DNA of 64,000 nucleotides from Pelagibacterales bacterium SAG-MED01 (GTDB taxonomy: Bacteria; Pseudomonadota; Alphaproteobacteria; Pelagibacterales; Pelagibacteraceae). The translations under genes and the position numbers were made by a program. The notes under the pieces were generated by a model, which searched no databases, had not been told where the DNA came from, and saw only the letters and a list, made by a program, of their open reading frames with translations. Below are positions 9,462 through 18,041 of the stretch, piece by piece (position 1 is the stretch's first letter; each line of letters starts with the position of its first letter). The stretch is from positions 208,113-272,112 of the forward strand of contig JACWCY010000001.1 in the NCBI GenBank assembly GCA_014654455.1, given 5' to 3'.

Positions 9462-12400
9462 TATAGCTTGGTTGGCATTGGTTTATTTGTATCAATTTTA
9501 TATTTTTTGATAGCGTCTTTAGCATATTTGGAAGCTATGAGTTGTTCTTTAGCTAAAATACTCAATCCATACGTAACTACATGTTCTTTATCAACTTCAA
9601 AAAATCTTCTTAAATTTTTTCTTGTATCACTTCTCCCAAAACCATCTGTTCCTAAAGAATAAAAACTTTTATCAACATATGGTCTTATTTGATCTGAGTT
9701 CATTCTCATGTAATCAGAAGCTGCTAATATTGGACCTTCTGTTTTACCTAAACATTTTTCGACATAGGATTTTTTTGGCTCTTTATCTGGATTTAAAAGA
9801 TTAAATCTTTCTACCTCTAACCCATCTCTTCTTAATTCATTAAAACTTGTAACACTCCAAACTTCACTATCTATTTGATACTCGTTTTGTAAGATTTCTG
9901 CTCCAGCTATCATTTCTCTTAAAATTGTTCCTGAGCCTAGAAATTGAATTTTTGTTTTTTTATTTTTGTTGAATTCTTTAATCTTATACATTCCTTTTAA
10001 AATTCCTTCTTCACATGATTTTTCTTTTGGTATAGCAGGGTGGGGATAATTTTCATTCATGGTTGTGATATAATAAAAAATATTTTCTTTTTTTTCGTGC
10101 ATTCTTTTTAATCCTTCTCTAAAAATGACTGCAAGTTCATAGTGAAAAGTTGGATCATATGATATGCAATTTGGTATGGTAGAAGCCAAAAGATGGCTAT
10201 GACCATCCTGATGTTGTAATCCTTCACCTGCTAATGTTGTTCTTCCAGCTGTGGCTCCTATTAAAAATCCTCTAGATTGACTATCTGCTCCTGCCCATGC
10301 AAAGTCTCCTATTCTTTGAAAACCGAACATAGAATAAAAGAGATAGATAGGTATCATTTCAATATCATGATTTGTATATGAAGTTCCTGCAGCTATCCAT
10401 GAGGACATTGCTCCAGCTTCATTAATTCCTTCTTCTAAAACTTGCCCACTTTTTTCTTCTCTGTAAGAACTTAATTGTGCAGAATCTTCAGGTTCGTATT
10501 TTTGACCTTCATGGGCATATATACCAATCTTTTGAAAAAAACCTTCCATACCAAATGTTCTAGCCTCATCTGGAATAATAGGAACTAGTCTTGGTGCAAC
10601 ATTTTTATCTCTTAATAAATTTGTTAACATTCTAACTAATGCCATTGTAGTAGACATTTCTTTAGTACCAGTTGAGACTTTCATGTTATCAAAAATATCT
10701 TTTGGTGGAGTTTTTATAGGTTTTGCGTAAGTAGTTCTTTCTGGAATAAAGCCTCCTAATTGAAGTCTTCTTTCCTTAATATATTTTATTTCTGGAGAAT
10801 TTTGATCTGGTTTATAATATTCAATATTTTTTACTTGTTGGTCAGTTAGTGGAACATCAAATCTATCTCTATAGTACATCAGGTCATCTATATCGAGCTT
10901 CTTTGTTTGATGTGTTGTGTTTACACTCTCACCAGTTTTACCCATACCATAACCTTTTATTGTTTTAGCAATTACAACTGTTGGTCTTCCAACATTTTTT
11001 GATGCTTTATCATATGCTGCAAAGACTTTGTGGGGATCGTGCCCACCTCTGTTTAATCTCCAAATATCTTTATCTGAAAGACTCGATACTAATTCACTAG
11101 TTTCTGGATATTTACCAAAAAATTTTTCTCTTACATAAGCTCCATCCCTTGCTTTCATTGCTTGATATTCACCATCTACTGTTTCATTCATAGTTTTAAC
11201 GAGATATCCTGTTTTATCATTAGCTAACAATGGGTCCCAATAAGAACCCCAAATTACCTTGATTACATCCCATCCAGCTCCTCTGAAAATTCCCTCTAAC
11301 TCTTGAATAATTTTTCCATTACCTCGAACTGGTCCGTCTAATCTTTGTAAGTTACAATTAACTACAAATATTAAATTATCTAATTTCTCCCTAGCAGCTA
11401 AACCAATCGCTCCTAAAGACTCTGGCTCATCCATCTCACCATCTCCAAGAAACGCCCAAACTTTTCTACCTTCATCTTTAATCAAGCCTCTGTTAATTAA
11501 ATATTTCATATATCTTGCTTGATAGATTGCCAGCATTGGACCTAATCCCATTGATACAGTTGGAAATTGCCAAAAGTTTGGCATTAACCATGGATGAGGG
11601 TAAGAAGATAAACCACCTGGATTTACTTCTTGTCTAAAACTATCTAATTGTTTTTCATTAAGCCTTCCTTCAAGAAATGCTCTTGCATACATTCCAGGAG
11701 CACTATGTCCTTGAAAATAAACTAAATCTCCTCCAAACTTATTATTTTTTGCTCTCCAGAAATGATTCATTCCAACATCATATAGTGTTGCGGCTGATGC
11801 AAATGTTCCTATATGCCCCCCTAGCTCTGGGAAATTTTTATTTGCCCTCACTACCATAGCTGCAGCATTCCATCTAATTAATGATCTTATTCTTCTTTCT
11901 GTATTTTGGTCACCGTTCGACTTTTTTTCCTCATTGACTGGGATTGTGTTTATATAAGGAGTGTTTTGAGTATAAGGAATATTAGCACCTTCCATATAAG
12001 CTTTATTAATTAATTCTTTAATTAAATAATGAGCTCTTTGATTGCCATCTTTTTCAATAACTGCAGATAAAGATTCAAGCCATTCACTTGTCTCTAGAGG
12101 GTCTAAATCTCCATCTTTAACAACTTGAATTATTTCCGTTTTCTCTTCTTCCTTAATCTGAGGTTTTTGTTCTTGATTTTTCTTTAATGCATTTTCAGCT
12201 TCCTGAATCAAATTCTCAGTATCTTTTGGAATAATTTTAGCTTCTGAAGATGATTGATTAGAATTTGATATACTAAGTATTAAATCTCCTTTTGAAACTT
12301 TATCACCAACTTTTACTTTTATAGTTTCTATTTTACCAGAAATAGTTGAAGGTATTTCAACACTAGATTTATCACTTTCAATTGTAACAACTGGATCATT

Positions 12401-12493
12401 TTTTTTAATTTCTTGTCCTTCTTTAACTAGTAGTTCAATTATCTCCACGTTTTCAAAATCACCAATATCAGGAACTAATAATTTTTCAGTCAT
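9461..12493 (-). CDS. aceE: pyruvate dehydrogenase E1 (homodimeric AceE type) with fused N-terminal lipoyl domain
   Basis: Decarboxylates pyruvate with thiamine diphosphate and reductively acetylates lipoamide. It has 1010 residues where classical AceE has about 890. The excess is an N-terminal lipoyl domain (~residues 1-76) with Lys42 in E-S-D-K-S-S-V-E-I-P-S, followed by a Glu/Lys-rich linker to about residue 128. The E1 body then starts with D-P-L-E-T-S-E-W-L. The thiamine-diphosphate motif G-D-G-E-M-D-E-P-E-S is present near residue 350. By eye the lipoyl domain matches that of the adjacent AceF at about 50 of 71 positions. No E3 gene is in the window. Confidence 0.95.
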   Translation of the reverse strand: MTEKLLVPDIGDFENVEIIELLVKEGQEIKKNDPVVTIESDKSSVEIPSTISGKIETIKVKVGDKVSKGDLILSISNSNQSSSEAKIIPKDTENLIQEAENALKKNQEQKPQIKEEEKTEIIQVVKDGDLDPLETSEWLESLSAVIEKDGNQRAHYLIKELINKAYMEGANIPYTQNTPYINTIPVNEEKKSNGDQNTERRIRSLIRWNAAAMVVRANKNFPELGGHIGTFASAATLYDVGMNHFWRAKNNKFGGDLVYFQGHSAPGMYARAFLEGRLNEKQLDSFRQEVNPGGLSSYPHPWLMPNFWQFPTVSMGLGPMLAIYQARYMKYLINRGLIKDEGRKVWAFLGDGEMDEPESLGAIGLAAREKLDNLIFVVNCNLQRLDGPVRGNGKIIQELEGIFRGAGWDVIKVIWGSYWDPLLANDKTGYLVKTMNETVDGEYQAMKARDGAYVREKFFGKYPETSELVSSLSDKDIWRLNRGGHDPHKVFAAYDKASKNVGRPTVVIAKTIKGYGMGKTGESVNTTHQTKKLDIDDLMYYRDRFDVPLTDQQVKNIEYYKPDQNSPEIKYIKERRLQLGGFIPERTTYAKPIKTPPKDIFDNMKVSTGTKEMSTTMALVRMLTNLLRDKNVAPRLVPIIPDEARTFGMEGFFQKIGIYAHEGQKYEPEDSAQLSSYREEKSGQVLEEGINEAGAMSSWIAAGTSYTNHDIEMIPIYLFYSMFGFQRIGDFAWAGADSQSRGFLIGATAGRTTLAGEGLQHQDGHSHLLASTIPNCISYDPTFHYELAVIFREGLKRMHEKKENIFYYITTMNENYPHPAIPKEKSCEEGILKGMYKIKEFNKNKKTKIQFLGSGTILREMIAGAEILQNEYQIDSEVWSVTSFNELRRDGLEVERFNLLNPDKEPKKSYVEKCLGKTEGPILAASDYMRMNSDQIRPYVDKSFYSLGTDGFGRSDTRKNLRRFFEVDKEHVVTYGLSILAKEQLIASKYAKDAIKKYKIDTNKPMPTKL

Positions 12494-12590
12494 CTTTTTT
12501 AAGTCTTATACACCATAAAAATACACTTAATTGCAAATTCTAACACATTCTCTCCAATTTTTAGACACTCTTCAAGTGCATGCTTCAAAA

Positions 12591-12707
12591 ATGATTAAAA
12601 AGTTATTAAATACACTAATTAAACCTAAGCTTAAAACTTATATAGATGCTAAAACTTGGATACAAAAAGTTTTATTGGAAGAGAAATACGGAAAGATTAA
12701 TTCCTAA
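12591..12707 (+). CDS. possible small protein, 38 residues
   Basis: A short open frame (start M-I-K-K-L-L-N-T-L-I-K-P-K-L-K, end K-Y-G-K-I-N-S) sits in the gap between aceE and the thiolase, on the opposite strand to both. It encodes a basic, probably helical peptide with no signal peptide. Its stop overlaps the thiolase stop by four bases, a tail-to-tail junction of the kind seen elsewhere in this window. No Shine-Dalgarno is visible. I do not recognise a family; it may be a chance frame. Confidence 0.3.
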   Translation: MIKKLLNTLIKPKLKTYIDAKTWIQKVLLEEKYGKINS

Positions 12708-13879
12708 ATTTTCTCAACACATAAAGCTATACCCATACCACCACCTATACAAAGTGTTGCACAACCTTTGTTTTTATTTTGTCTTTTCATTTCATGTATT
12801 AATGTAACTAATATTCTTGCTCCCGAAGCTCCAATAGGGTGCCCAAGAGCAATGGCTCCACCATTAACATTTACTTTATTTTGATCAATACCTAATTCAC
12901 GAATTACTGAAATACTTTGAGCAGCAAATGCTTCATTTATTTCAAATAAATCAATTTCATCTAAATTCCATTTTGCCTTCTTGATTGCTTCACGAACAGC
13001 CTCTATTGGTCCCAATCCCATTAAAGCAGGATCTATTCCAACGGAAGCCCAAGAAACTACTTTTACTAATGGCTTAATGGATTTTTTTTCAGCTTCTTCT
13101 AAAGTGGTTAATAATAAAGCCGCAGCTCCATCATTTATTCCTGAAGAATTTCCTGGTGTAACTGTTCCATTTTCTTTAAAGACTGCTTTTAATTTTTTTA
13201 AATCAGTTAATTTTAAACCTGATCTTGGATGTTCATCTTTGTCTAAGATATTACCATCTTGATTTATCTTTATTAACTCATCATCAAATTTATTTTTAGC
13301 AGTAGCTAATTCTGTTTTTTTTTGAGAATTAAAAGCAAATTGATCTTGGTCTTGTCTTGATATATCAAATTTTTTTGCTACATTTTCTGCTGTTACACCC
13401 ATATGATAATTATTAAATGCATCTATTAATCCATCATTAATCATTGTATCTAGTAATTTGTTTTCTAAAATTTTTTTTTCATCCCGATAAAAAATTGAAT
13501 GTGGGGCTATGGACATATTTTCTTGACCTCCAGCAATTATATTAGTCGAATCTCCTAATTTGATTGATTGATAGCCTGATATTACTGCTCTTAGTCCTGA
13601 TCCACAAACTTGATTAACTATATGTGCTGGTTTCGAAATTGGTATACCAGCATTTATAGAAGCTTGTCTTGCTGGATTCTGGCCAGCACCAGCAGTTAAT
13701 ACCTGGCCCATAATTACTTCATCAATTTCATCTTTGTCAAATTCAGATCTTTTTAAAACTTCCTTTATGACTATTGATCCAAGATGATGAGATTTCATAT
13801 TCTTTAATGAACCTTTGTAAGTACCTATCGGAGTTCTGGTTGCGCTAACAATAACTACTTCTTTTGATTTATTGCTCAT
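12704..13879 (-). CDS. phaA: acetyl-CoA acetyltransferase (thiolase)
   Basis: Condenses two acetyl-CoA to acetoacetyl-CoA, or runs the reverse thiolysis. The 391 residues match biosynthetic thiolases. The acyl-accepting nucleophile is Cys92 in N-Q-V-C-G-S-G-L-R. The catalytic His is in G-H-P-I-G-A-S-G-A-R-I near residue 348. The second Cys is in C-I-G-G-G-M-G-I-A near residue 380. No phaB or phaC lies next to it, so polyhydroxybutyrate synthesis is not implied; ketone-body or short-chain acyl-CoA turnover is equally possible. The symbol could also be atoB. Confidence 0.92.
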   Translation of the reverse strand: MSNKSKEVVIVSATRTPIGTYKGSLKNMKSHHLGSIVIKEVLKRSEFDKDEIDEVIMGQVLTAGAGQNPARQASINAGIPISKPAHIVNQVCGSGLRAVISGYQSIKLGDSTNIIAGGQENMSIAPHSIFYRDEKKILENKLLDTMINDGLIDAFNNYHMGVTAENVAKKFDISRQDQDQFAFNSQKKTELATAKNKFDDELIKINQDGNILDKDEHPRSGLKLTDLKKLKAVFKENGTVTPGNSSGINDGAAALLLTTLEEAEKKSIKPLVKVVSWASVGIDPALMGLGPIEAVREAIKKAKWNLDEIDLFEINEAFAAQSISVIRELGIDQNKVNVNGGAIALGHPIGASGARILVTLIHEMKRQNKNKGCATLCIGGGMGIALCVEKI

Positions 13880-13951
13880 AAAATTTTAAATTTGTCTTAT
13901 CATTAAAATACACTAAAAATTAATATACTATAATTAAATAAATTTAAAAAT

Positions 13952-14028
13952 GCGCCTGTAGCTCAATTGGATAGAGCGCTTGGCTACGGACCAGGAGGTT
14001 CTGGGTTCGACTCCTAGCAGGCGCACCA
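13952..14028 (+). tRNA. tRNA-Arg (anticodon ACG)
   Basis: A complete cloverleaf can be drawn: acceptor stem GCGCCTG/CAGGCGC, D arm GCTC/GAGC, anticodon stem CTTGG/CCAGG around loop CTACGGA (anticodon ACG, read as ICG for CGN codons), five-base variable loop, and T arm CTGGG/CCTAG around TTCGACT. The CCA end is genome-encoded (14026-14028). Confidence 0.97.
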
Positions 14029-14043
14029 ATAAAAGGAATTAAT

Positions 14044-14142
14044 ATGTTTAATTGGTTATTTAAAGCTTCTCTTCAAATGTCCGTAATATATTTTTTTATA
14101 ATTGTTTTTATAATTTTATTAATTCTAACTTTTGTATTATAA
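14044..14142 (+). CDS. small single-span membrane peptide, 32 residues
   Basis: This ORF starts 16 bases after tRNA-Arg and ends seven bases before the thioesterase gene. An AAAGGA purine run lies at a suitable distance upstream of the ATG as a Shine-Dalgarno. The peptide starts M-F-N-W-L-F-K-A-S and is then almost entirely hydrophobic (F/I/L/V) from about residue 13 to the end, a single membrane helix. I do not recognise a family. The position in a probable tRNA-peptide-thioesterase transcript and the good ribosome site argue for translation; the low-complexity AT-rich coding argues for caution. Confidence 0.45.
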   Translation: MFNWLFKASLQMSVIYFFIIVFIILLILTFVL

Positions 14143-14148
14143 AAAATC

Positions 14149-14574
14149 ATGTCGGAAAAATTTGAACAAATTAGTTTAAAGCCAGGTTTTATGAAACATA
14201 ACGGAGGTGTTATGTTCAGAAATATTTCTAATAAAGAATACGAATTTAAATCTACTATTAATGAAAATCATTTAAATGCTGCCGGTATTACTCATGGTGG
14301 ATATTTATCAGCTTTAGTAGATGCAGGAGCAGGAACAGCAGCACACCGTTCGGCTGATAATGCTCCTTGTGTAACTATTTCATTAGATTTAAAATTTATT
14401 GGATCATCAAAAGTAGGTGATGAAATAATTGGTCATGTTAAAATTCTAAAAAAAACAAAAACGTTAGTATTTTTATTTTGTGAACTAAAATGTGAAGATA
14501 AAATTATTACTTCAGCCTCAGGTGTTTGGAAAATTTTAAAAGTTAAACCCTCAAATTTAGGACCTGGTGGCTAA
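14149..14574 (+). CDS. PaaI-family hotdog thioesterase
   Basis: A 141-residue single hotdog-fold protein of the PaaI/4HBT type, which hydrolyses acyl-CoA thioesters in the cytoplasm. The family signature H-L-N-A-A-G-I-T-H-G-G (~residues 43-53) holds the conserved H-G-G on the central helix, followed by the usual A-L-V-D-A-G-A-G. The preferred acyl-CoA cannot be told from sequence. The stop lies 18 bases inside the convergent TRAP permease gene. Confidence 0.85.
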   Translation: MSEKFEQISLKPGFMKHNGGVMFRNISNKEYEFKSTINENHLNAAGITHGGYLSALVDAGAGTAAHRSADNAPCVTISLDLKFIGSSKVGDEIIGHVKILKKTKTLVFLFCELKCEDKIITSASGVWKILKVKPSNLGPGG

Positions 14575-16893
14575 ACTTGTTCTTTTTGAATTTAAATAAC
14601 CAAAAATAAATAATAAAAGTATTGCTAATGGGTAAACAATAATTTTAGATGGTCTATCAGTATTTTCTATTTTGAGTTCACTGATATAATCTCCCATTTC
14701 AAATCCACCCTTTTGAGCTTTTCCATTCCATTTAAGTGTATCAACGATATATCTTTCATTTTCTTTAATGATACTCATTCCATATTCTTCAATATTGTAT
14801 TCATCTTTAAAAGTATCTTTATTGATGATAAATAATTTATATCTTTCTCCATATTCAGAAATTCTTGTTACTTTAAATCTAACTTCTTTTTTTGGGTCTA
14901 ATTTTATTTTACTGATATTATTAATATCGATATAATTATATTTGGGATAAAATTTATTCATTACAAATTCTGGTGAAAGCAAAGAAATGGAGATAAATAA
15001 AAAAATAATTATTTCATACCATCTTAGTTTATTTATAAACCACCCTTGAGTAGCAGAAGTAAATACCAAAATACCTGTTAAAGATGTAATAATAACTATC
15101 AATGCATGCCAAATATTTTCTATTCCTATTAAAAGAAGTTCATGATTAAAAAGGAAAACTATTGGTAAAATTCCTGTTCTTAAACTATACCAAAATGCTT
15201 GAATCCCTGTTCTCAATGGATCTCCACCAGATATTGCAGCAGCAGCATAAGATGCAAGTCCAACAGGTGGTGTTACATCAGCCATTAAACCAAAATAAAA
15301 AACAAATAAATGAACTGCAATCAAAGGAAAAATAAATCCAGAAGCATTTCCAACATCAACTAAAACTGTTGCCATTAAGGATGCAACTACAACATAATTT
15401 GCGGTTGTTGGTAGACCCATTCCCAATAAAAGACATAATATAATTGTTAAAAATAATAAAATTACAACATTATCTTTTGCAATTGACTCTATAACTATTA
15501 TTAAATTAGTGCTTAAACCAGTTGATCCAACTGCTCCAACAATAATACCTGCTGTTGCTATTGCTATTCCAACTCCAACCATATTTAAAGCACCTTTTTC
15601 AAATCCTATTACTGTTTGATTAAACCAAACTTTAAAACCATCTTTAAAATCATTCCCTTTAAAGATTTTGTTTATTAAGTTCACAATAATAAGGGAAATG
15701 GTTGCATAAAAAATTGAATATGATGCAGTAAATCTTAAGTAGACTAGCATGTAAATTAATACGAAAATCGGGATTAAAAAATGTAAGCCTGATAAAAAAG
15801 TTTTTTTTAAATTTGGCACATCTGAATCTTCCATGCCTTTCAAGTTTAATTTTAGAGCTTCTAGATGAGATATATAAAATAAGGCTATATAGGAAATTAT
15901 AGCAGGTAAAAAAGCGTGTTTTACCACCTCAAAATATGTAACTCCAATAAAACTTGCCATAACAAATGCTGCTGCCCCCATAACGGGCGGCATTATTTGA
16001 CCATTGACAGATGAGGACACTTCAATTGCTCCTGCTTTCTCCTTAGAAAAACCAGTTTTTTTCATAATAGGGATAGTAAAAGTTCCTGTTGTAACCGTAT
16101 TTGCTATTGAAGATCCTGAAATCAATCCTGTCATACCTGATCCAAGAATAGCAGCTTTAGCTGGACCACCCCTCATTTTTCCAACCATTGCAAATGCTAA
16201 ATCTAAAAAATATTTTCCACCACCTGCAGTTTCCAATAGTGCTCCAAATAAGACGAACAGAAAAATAAAATCTACAGATACTCCAATTGGTATTCCAAAA
16301 ATTGCTTCCTGATCTAACCATTGAAAACCAACCAATCTATTTAAAGACAACCCACCATGAGAAATAATTTCAGGGGCATATCTTCCAAAATAAGAAAATA
16401 ATAAAAAACAAATTGCAATAATTACTAAAGGTAATCCAATTACCCTTCTTGTTGCTTCTAAAAGAGTTAAAATTCCAAAACTTCCTATTATCAATTCTAT
16501 AGGTAAATTTAAATTTTCACTAATACTTATAGTTAATAAAACTCCACCTCTATCAACAAGTTGATCATAAAAAAAATAAATATAAAGACAAGAAAATGTA
16601 CCAAAAAAACTAATTATAATATCTATAAATGAGATTTTTTTTCCTTTTGAGATTGGATAAATTAAAAATGCTAAACATAAAGCAAATCCTAAATGAATAG
16701 CTCTTGCTGGTAATCCTTTAAACATTCCAAAATTGAACATAAAAGGAAATGGTGAAGCATACCAAAGTTGAAATAAAGACCAAATTATTGCTATTGTTAC
16801 AACTACTTTTAAATGTGTGCCAGTTAGATTTTTAGTTGGGGACAAATCCTCATTTATTTTACCTTTGATTTTTTCACTAAAAGACTGACTCAT
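14557..16893 (-). CDS. TAXI-family TRAP transporter fused permease (DctQM fusion, DUF3394 C-terminus)
   Basis: A 778-residue inner-membrane protein fusing the small (Q) and large (M) subunits of a TRAP transporter, as is normal for the TAXI subclass. Around a dozen or more hydrophobic segments run from residue ~30 to ~620. The large-subunit core has the family-typical G-S-G-M-T-G-L-I-S-G-S-S-I-A-N and G-M-G-L-P-T-T-A-N-Y stretches. The last ~150 residues form a hydrophilic region followed by one membrane segment, resembling the DUF3394 extension. With the upstream binding protein it imports an organic acid or related solute using an ion gradient. The substrate is unknown. Confidence 0.92.
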   Translation of the reverse strand: MSQSFSEKIKGKINEDLSPTKNLTGTHLKVVVTIAIIWSLFQLWYASPFPFMFNFGMFKGLPARAIHLGFALCLAFLIYPISKGKKISFIDIIISFFGTFSCLYIYFFYDQLVDRGGVLLTISISENLNLPIELIIGSFGILTLLEATRRVIGLPLVIIAICFLLFSYFGRYAPEIISHGGLSLNRLVGFQWLDQEAIFGIPIGVSVDFIFLFVLFGALLETAGGGKYFLDLAFAMVGKMRGGPAKAAILGSGMTGLISGSSIANTVTTGTFTIPIMKKTGFSKEKAGAIEVSSSVNGQIMPPVMGAAAFVMASFIGVTYFEVVKHAFLPAIISYIALFYISHLEALKLNLKGMEDSDVPNLKKTFLSGLHFLIPIFVLIYMLVYLRFTASYSIFYATISLIIVNLINKIFKGNDFKDGFKVWFNQTVIGFEKGALNMVGVGIAIATAGIIVGAVGSTGLSTNLIIVIESIAKDNVVILLFLTIILCLLLGMGLPTTANYVVVASLMATVLVDVGNASGFIFPLIAVHLFVFYFGLMADVTPPVGLASYAAAAISGGDPLRTGIQAFWYSLRTGILPIVFLFNHELLLIGIENIWHALIVIITSLTGILVFTSATQGWFINKLRWYEIIIFLFISISLLSPEFVMNKFYPKYNYIDINNISKIKLDPKKEVRFKVTRISEYGERYKLFIINKDTFKDEYNIEEYGMSIIKENERYIVDTLKWNGKAQKGGFEMGDYISELKIENTDRPSKIIVYPLAILLLFIFGYLNSKRTSLATRS

Positions 16894-16914
16894 TGATTTT
16901 ATATTATCATAAAA

Positions 16915-16944
16915 AAAAGGCCCGGTAAAAATACCAGGCCTTTT
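16915..16944 (-). terminator. intrinsic terminator/attenuator between TAXI binding-protein and permease genes
   Basis: On the minus strand this reads as a 13-position stem with one mismatch (core GGCCTGGTA / TACCGGGCC), a four-base loop and a run of eight T. It stands 19 bases after the binding-protein stop and 21 bases before the permease start. It should stop most transcripts and let a minority continue, giving more binding protein than permease. Confidence 0.85.
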
Positions 16945-16963
16945 AATTCAATCAAAATCTAGA

Positions 16964-17968
16964 TTACATTAATCCAGCTTCTTTGTAGTATTTAATTGCG
17001 CCTGGATGTAATGGAGCAGATAAACCATCTTTAATCATGTTTTTCTTTTCCAAAAATCCAAAAGCAGGATGTTGTTTTTTAAAATCATCAAAATTTTCCA
17101 TCACAGCTTTTGTTACTAAATACACCAACTCATCAGAAACTGAAGCACTTGTAACTACAGTAGCTTTAACACCAAATGTTGTCGCGTCTTTTTTTTGGTT
17201 TGTATAAGTTCCCTTAGGTATTACTGCTTTAGCATAGTAATCAGCACCACTTATTAATCCTTGAACTTCTGAACCTGTTAAATTTATTGGTGAAGCTTTA
17301 GCTGCACAAGTTGCTGCTTGTTCCATTGCTCCGTTAGGAAAACCCACAGAATAACCAAAAGCATCTATTTTACCATCACACAAAGCTTTTACTTGCTCTG
17401 ATGAAGTAAGTTCAGTTGTTGATTTAAAGAAACTATTATCAACACCCATAGCTTTCATTAACTCTTCCATAGTTCCTCTTTGCCCTGAACCAGGATTACC
17501 AATGTTTACAACTTTTCCCTCTAGACCTGCAAAGTTTTTAATTTTAGCTTTTTTTCTAGCCCAAATTTGGAATGGCTCATTGTGAACTGAAAATACAGCT
17601 CTTAGATCACCAAATTTTTTGCCTTCCCATTTGCTTGATCCGTTAACTGCATGGTATTGCCAGTCTGATTGTGCTACACCAAATTGAAACTCTCCAGCTT
17701 TAATTTGACCAATATTATAATTTGATCCACCAGTTGATGGAGCAGTACATCTGTAAGCTTTAGCAGTACCTTTTTTTCTTCCATGCTCAGCACTTATTGC
17801 TGATTTGTGTAACATTTTACATATAGCGTTACCTGTCTGGAAATATACTCCAGTAGGTCCACCTGTTCCTATCGTGAAGAACTCTGCAGATTTTGCAACA
17901 CTAGTTAATGTCAAAGATGCTACAAAAATTAACAAAGCACTAGATAGAGATGTTATCGTTTTTTTCAT
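16964..17968 (-). CDS. TAXI-family TRAP transporter solute-binding protein
   Basis: Periplasmic receptor of the TRAP transporter encoded downstream. The 334 residues begin with a Sec signal peptide: K-K at positions 2-3, a hydrophobic stretch ~residues 7-24, and an A-K-S-A/E cleavage site after residue 28. The mature protein opens with F-F-T-I-G-T-G-G-P-T-G-V-Y-F, the hallmark start of TAXI proteins. Several cysteines (for example C-K-M-L, Y-R-C-T, A-L-C-D-G-K, A-A-T-C-A) suggest disulfides. A strong AGGAGG Shine-Dalgarno precedes the ATG, consistent with high expression. Confidence 0.95.
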   Translation of the reverse strand: MKKTITSLSSALLIFVASLTLTSVAKSAEFFTIGTGGPTGVYFQTGNAICKMLHKSAISAEHGRKKGTAKAYRCTAPSTGGSNYNIGQIKAGEFQFGVAQSDWQYHAVNGSSKWEGKKFGDLRAVFSVHNEPFQIWARKKAKIKNFAGLEGKVVNIGNPGSGQRGTMEELMKAMGVDNSFFKSTTELTSSEQVKALCDGKIDAFGYSVGFPNGAMEQAATCAAKASPINLTGSEVQGLISGADYYAKAVIPKGTYTNQKKDATTFGVKATVVTSASVSDELVYLVTKAVMENFDDFKKQHPAFGFLEKKNMIKDGLSAPLHPGAIKYYKEAGLM

Positions 17969-18041
17969 TTTTGCCTCCTCTGTGTAACTTTATTTATAAT
18001 TAAATTGTAACAGCAAATTTAGGCCTTTGTATAGAGAGTAT

